NCBI GenBank assembly: GCA_016194625.1
Contig: JACQBB010000016.1
Coordinates: 1-6,460, forward strand
Direction of reading: 5' to 3'
Source of the DNA: Elusimicrobiota bacterium
Lineage (GTDB): Bacteria; Elusimicrobiota; Elusimicrobia; UBA1565; UBA9628
Length of the DNA: 6,460 bases
The notes under the pieces are model-generated. The model was not told the origin of the DNA and ran no database searches. It saw only the letters and a list, made by a program, of their open reading frames with translations. Both the position numbers and the translations under genes were made by a program. This document shows, one piece after another, positions 3,691-6,460 of the stretch (position 1 is its first letter; each line of letters begins with the position of its first letter).

Positions 3691-5460
3691 ATGAGAGGTC
3701 CCTGGGCGCGGCTGGCCGCTTCCCTGTGCCTGGCGCTCGCCGCGCCCGGCCTGGCCCCGTTCTCGGCCGCCGCGCAGGTCGTCTCCCGCCCCGCCGGGGC
3801 CGCCGCGGCGTCCTCCGCGCGCGTGACGGTCGCTCCGGCGCTGACGACCTTCGCTCCTCTCCCGACGCTCGCCCCGTCCCCGCTCTCCGTCCCTTCGCTC
3901 GCGGCGCTCCCGACGGCCGCGCCCGGCCTCGCCGTCGCGCCGGTCCTCGCCGTCGCGCCGGTCCGCGCCGTCGCGCCGGTCCGCGCCGTCGCGCCCGCCC
4001 TCGCCGCGGCGCCGGCCGCCGCTCTGAAGGCCGCGGCCGCCGAGGTCGAGCGCGCCGCGCCGGCCCTCGGCCGGATCCCGACCGAGTCCGCGTCCGCCGC
4101 CGGGGAGACGCAGTTCCGACTGCTGACCGGCGAGGCCTTCTCCGCGCCCGCCGCGCTCGCCGCCGCCGAAGGGCCGGCCGCGCCGCGGCCGACGGGCCTG
4201 TCGCCCGCGCCGAAGGAGCGCCCGCCGCTCGACCCGGTCCGCCGCCGCGGCGTGCGCGGGATGATCGCGGGCACCGCCGCGATGAAGCTCGGCATGGAGA
4301 CGGTGACGCTGAGCGTGCCGATGCTCGTGCTCTCGGGAATGGGCGGCGCGGCGCTGGTCGCGACGCTGATGGTCGGCTACGGGATCGCGCAGGCCGTCTT
4401 CTCCGGCGCGGCGGGCGGCCTGATCGACCGCTCGTCGCCGCAGAAGGTCCTCGCCGGCGCCGTCGCCGCGCAGGCCGTGCTGACGGGCGCCGTCGTCGCC
4501 CTCGGCGCCATGAGCCTGCTGAGCGTCCCCCTCCTCGCGGCCTGCTACGTGCTCATCGGAGGCGCGGCCGGGATCATGGAGACCGCGCGCCAGTCGATCC
4601 CGGCGCGCCTGCTCGGCCAGGACGCCGAGGAGCTGTCGCGCTACAACGCGCGTCTCCACATCTTCTACGAGACGGCGGGCGTCGCCGGCCCGCTGGCGGC
4701 CGGCGCGCTGATGGCGGCGTTCGGGCCGCTGTGGGCGCTGCTGCTCAATCCGCCGGCCTACCTCGCGGCCGCGTGGCTGTTCTCGCGCGTGCGCCTGCCC
4801 GCGGCCCCCGCGCACGAGCCGACGGTCCGCGCCGGCTCGCTGGCCGACCGCGTGAAGGAGTACGCCGCCGACGTGAAGGCCGGCGCGCGCGTGGTCCTGG
4901 GAGACTCCCGCCTGCGCTGGATCGGCCTGGCCTTCGTCGTGCCGCAGGTCCTGCACCGTCTCCTCGAGGGCCTGATCGTGCCCGTCTTCGCCAAGCGCGT
5001 CCTCGGCGCCCCGGGCGACGCCGCCTACCTGCTCACGGCGTCGAACCTCGGCGAGCTGATCGGCGCCGCGCTCCTGCTCAAGTTCGCCGAGAAGATCCCG
5101 GCGCCGGTCTGGGTCAAGCGCGGCGCGGCCGCGCTGGCGATCCTGACGACGCTCGCGCTCACGCACGCGCTGTGGCTGGCCCTCCCGGCCGTCCTGCTGA
5201 TGAGCGCGACGTGGTCGTCGAGCGACCTGGCCCTGCGCTCCGAGATCCAAGCGCGCCTGGGCGAGCACGACCTGCCGCGCGCGACCGCCTTCCTGTACGG
5301 CCTCTTCGTGCTGGGCGCCGCCGCGGCCTCGCTGGGACTGGGCTTCCTCTTCGACGCGCTCGCGCCGGCCGCCGCGTTCGGCTGGACCGCCGGGGCGTTC
5401 GTCGCGGCCGGCGCCGCCGTCCTGCTGGCCGCGCGGCGCCTGACGGCGAAGAAGCCCTAG
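3691..5460 (+). CDS. MFS transporter with signal peptide and Ala/Pro-rich N-terminal extension
   Basis: A 589-residue protein in two parts. Residues 190-585 form a 12-helix major facilitator domain. The loop between helices 2 and 3, GGLIDRSSPQKVL (242-254, D246, R247), matches MFS motif A, and a charged central loop (about 371-410, SLADRVKEYAADVKAGAR) separates the six-helix halves. It looks most like the EntS/MFS_3-type exporter group, so an export role is plausible; the substrate is unknown. Residues 1-28 form a Sec-type signal peptide (basic MRGPWAR, hydrophobic ASLCLALAAPGLA, SAAA|Q cleavage-like end). About 29-185 is low-complexity Ala/Pro/Val sequence with a hexapeptide repeat. A strongly basic stretch (DPVRRRGVRG) precedes helix 1. 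The signal peptide conflicts with the usual cytoplasmic N-terminus of MFS proteins. The start is the only sensible ATG before the signal peptide, placed 6 nt after a -10 box. The gene overlaps the convergent gene by 4 bp. Confidence 0.87.
   Translation: MRGPWARLAASLCLALAAPGLAPFSAAAQVVSRPAGAAAASSARVTVAPALTTFAPLPTLAPSPLSVPSLAALPTAAPGLAVAPVLAVAPVRAVAPVRAVAPALAAAPAAALKAAAAEVERAAPALGRIPTESASAAGETQFRLLTGEAFSAPAALAAAEGPAAPRPTGLSPAPKERPPLDPVRRRGVRGMIAGTAAMKLGMETVTLSVPMLVLSGMGGAALVATLMVGYGIAQAVFSGAAGGLIDRSSPQKVLAGAVAAQAVLTGAVVALGAMSLLSVPLLAACYVLIGGAAGIMETARQSIPARLLGQDAEELSRYNARLHIFYETAGVAGPLAAGALMAAFGPLWALLLNPPAYLAAAWLFSRVRLPAAPAHEPTVRAGSLADRVKEYAADVKAGARVVLGDSRLRWIGLAFVVPQVLHRLLEGLIVPVFAKRVLGAPGDAAYLLTASNLGELIGAALLLKFAEKIPAPVWVKRGAAALAILTTLALTHALWLALPAVLLMSATWSSSDLALRSEIQARLGEHDLPRATAFLYGLFVLGAAAASLGLGFLFDALAPAAAFGWTAGAFVAAGAAVLLAARRLTAKKP
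3931..4002 (+). repeat. 18-bp in-frame tandem repeat (4 copies)
   Basis: Four 18-bp units start at 3931, 3949, 3967 and 3985, each beginning GCCGTCGCGCC. They encode AVAPVL, AVAPVR, AVAPVR and AVAPAL (residues 81-104 of the MFS protein). Copies 2 and 3 are identical. Copy 1 differs from them at one base of 18, and copy 4 is more diverged at its 3' end. Near-identity at the DNA level suggests recent slippage expansion, so length may vary between strains. Confidence 0.9.
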
Positions 5461-5473
5461 GGCTTCTTCGCCG
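5444..5473. repeat. 30-bp perfect palindrome at the convergent gene ends
   Basis: The 15 bases on each side of 5458/5459 are perfect reverse complements, centred on CTAG. As RNA from either strand this gives a 13-bp stem (5444-5456 with 5461-5473) with a CUAG loop. The palindrome contains the last codons and both stop codons of the MFS and PorV-like genes, so both proteins end in the same AKKP. No T-tract follows on either side. It may work as a shared hairpin terminator or 3'-end protector for both mRNAs. Confidence 0.85.
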
Positions 5474-6460
5474 CGCGCCGCTCCAGTTCCTCGATCGAGT
5501 CGAGCAGGCGCTGGCTCGGGGCCACCTCGTAGGCCTTGCGCAGGAAGCGCACGCCGTACGACAGCTCGCCCTGGTCGGCGAGCGTCAGGCCCAGCCCCTC
5601 GTACGCGTCGGCCGCCGACTGGCCGCCGACCCCGTTCTTGATCGCCAGGCGCAGGGACTCCATGTACTCGGCGCGCGCGGTCTTCAGGTCCTTCCGCGCC
5701 CGCGCGCTCCGGGCGGTCAGCTCGTGCCACGACGCGCGCATCCGGTCCTCGGGCGACAGGAGCCGGTCGGCCGCGTCCAGCTCGACCTTCGCCTCGTCGA
5801 GGCGGCCGCCGACGATCAACGAGCGCGCCTTGGCCAGGCGCTCCTCGGCCGGCAGCGGCGCGGTGGGCGAGGCGTCGCCGCCCAGCACGACCTCCGACGG
5901 GAGCGCCGACGACTCCGCGGCCTGGACGCGCTCGCGCCGGCGCGCGGCGCGCAGCGCCGACTCGATCACCGGGTCCGGGCCGGCTTCGCGGACGGAGCGC
6001 TCATCGCTCTTGCCCCAGCGGAAAGCGACGCTCACGCGATGCGTCAGGCCCAGGTCGCCGTACGGCGCGATCGCGTAATCGACGCCCCACGCCTCGCCGC
6101 GCCAGCCGACGCCCGCCGAGATGCCGACGCCCGCGTCGACGCGCGTCGTGTAGCCGAGGCGCAGGGCCAGGCTGCCGCCGGCCACCGTCTCGACGCCGAC
6201 CGCCGCGCGGACGCGGTCGGAGCCTTCCTTGACCGCGTCGGCGGTCGCCGCGTTGCGATGGCCGAAGGCCGCGAAGGTCCACGCCGCGCCGGCGCGCCCG
6301 GTGACCGGCAGGGCCTCGCCGGAGCCTTGGAAGCGGATCTTCCCGCCGAGGTTCTGGCCCGCGGCGCCCAGCGTCAGCCCCGGAGCCCACGACGGGCGCC
6401 ACTGCGCGCCCAGGTCGGCCGCGACGGCCTGGCCGACGGTGCCGTCGTTGTCCTCGCGCA
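5457..6460 (-). CDS. PorV/UPF0164-like outer-membrane barrel protein with C-terminal TPR domain (5' truncated by window)
   Basis: The frame is open on the minus strand from the window edge to the TAG at 5457-5459, giving 333 visible residues; internal GTG and ATG codons (for example GTG at 6185) are not the start. Visible residues 1-149 alternate short amphipathic strands and Gly-rich turns typical of the PorV/PorQ/UPF0164 barrel family: LTLGAAGQNLGGKIRFQGSG, ALPVTGRAGAAW, then VDYAIAPYGDLGLTHRVSVA. The last matches the conserved 'DYa..PyGdLG.tHR.Sl.f' final strands. After a charged linker (150-202) comes an all-helical TPR-like region (about 203-331) with ARSLIVGGRLDEAKVELDAA, ARARKDLKTARAEYMESLRL and AYEGLGLTLADQGELSYGVR as helix pairs. 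It probably sits in the outer membrane with the TPR part in the periplasm as a docking surface; that is inference. The gene converges on the MFS gene with a 4-bp overlap. Its signal peptide and promoter are outside the window. Confidence 0.82.
   Translation of the reverse strand, partial: REDNDGTVGQAVAADLGAQWRPSWAPGLTLGAAGQNLGGKIRFQGSGEALPVTGRAGAAWTFAAFGHRNAATADAVKEGSDRVRAAVGVETVAGGSLALRLGYTTRVDAGVGISAGVGWRGEAWGVDYAIAPYGDLGLTHRVSVAFRWGKSDERSVREAGPDPVIESALRAARRRERVQAAESSALPSEVVLGGDASPTAPLPAEERLAKARSLIVGGRLDEAKVELDAADRLLSPEDRMRASWHELTARSARARKDLKTARAEYMESLRLAIKNGVGGQSAADAYEGLGLTLADQGELSYGVRFLRKAYEVAPSQRLLDSIEELERRAAKKP

Noticed and set aside
2398..5730. A 1110-codon open frame on the minus strand covering rnd and the MFS gene.
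   Set aside because: It is antisense to two clearly recognised proteins, has Arg/Gly/Asp-rich low-complexity composition typical of shadow frames in high-GC DNA, and shows no domain.
1..6460. CRISPR arrays, tRNA or rRNA genes, insertion sequences, attachment sites.
   Set aside because: No regularly spaced repeats other than the 18-bp coding repeat, no cloverleaf or rRNA-like stretch, and no transposase or integrase motif were seen on either strand.

Overview
This is a GC-rich bacterial segment with compact gene packing and strong G/C preference at third codon positions. The best guess for the source is a high-GC Elusimicrobiota-type bacterium. Three things suggest this: a PorV/UPF0164-type outer-membrane barrel carrying a TPR tail, an MFS transporter preceded by a signal peptide and a long Ala/Pro extension, and a stand-alone small histone-fold protein. 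That assignment is inference, because no rRNA or other marker gene is present.

Layout, left to right. (1) 2-367 (+): the C-terminal ACT-domain part of a monofunctional aspartate kinase (5' end outside the window). One base later comes a DEDDh 3'-5' exonuclease (369-902). (2) 970-1164 (+): a 64-residue bacterial histone with its own -10-like box, a 5'-leader hairpin and a strong Shine-Dalgarno. It ends in a hairpin terminator that has T-tracts on both strands. (3) 1249-1395 (-): a previously unlisted 48-codon ORF converging on that bidirectional terminator, with a -10 box placed so that transcription would start on the A of its ATG. (4) 1522-2352 (+): proC, pyrroline-5-carboxylate reductase, behind a textbook TTGACG-17-TATAAA promoter. 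(5) 2446-3603 (+): RNase D (rnd) with a DEDDy exonuclease domain and two HRDC domains, reading from a TTG codon. Its promoter overlaps the proC stop codon, and a terminator-like hairpin plus T-tract lies between promoter and start codon. (6) 3691-5460 (+): a 589-residue MFS transporter with an N-terminal signal peptide and Ala/Pro repeat region. (7) 5457-6460 (-): the C-terminal 333 residues of a PorV-like barrel plus TPR protein. Genes 6 and 7 overlap tail to tail by 4 bp inside a 30-bp perfect palindrome.

The genes do not form one pathway: amino-acid synthesis (lysC, proC), nucleic-acid trimming (two DnaQ-fold exonucleases), chromatin (histone) and envelope (MFS, PorV) are mixed. The most notable content is the bacterial histone, the rnd leader (hairpin/U-tract/UUG, resembling what I recall for E. 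coli rnd), and a repeated arrangement in which a -10 box lies about 6-8 nt from the start codon, implying leaderless mRNAs for three genes. All transcription claims rest on motif spacing only.
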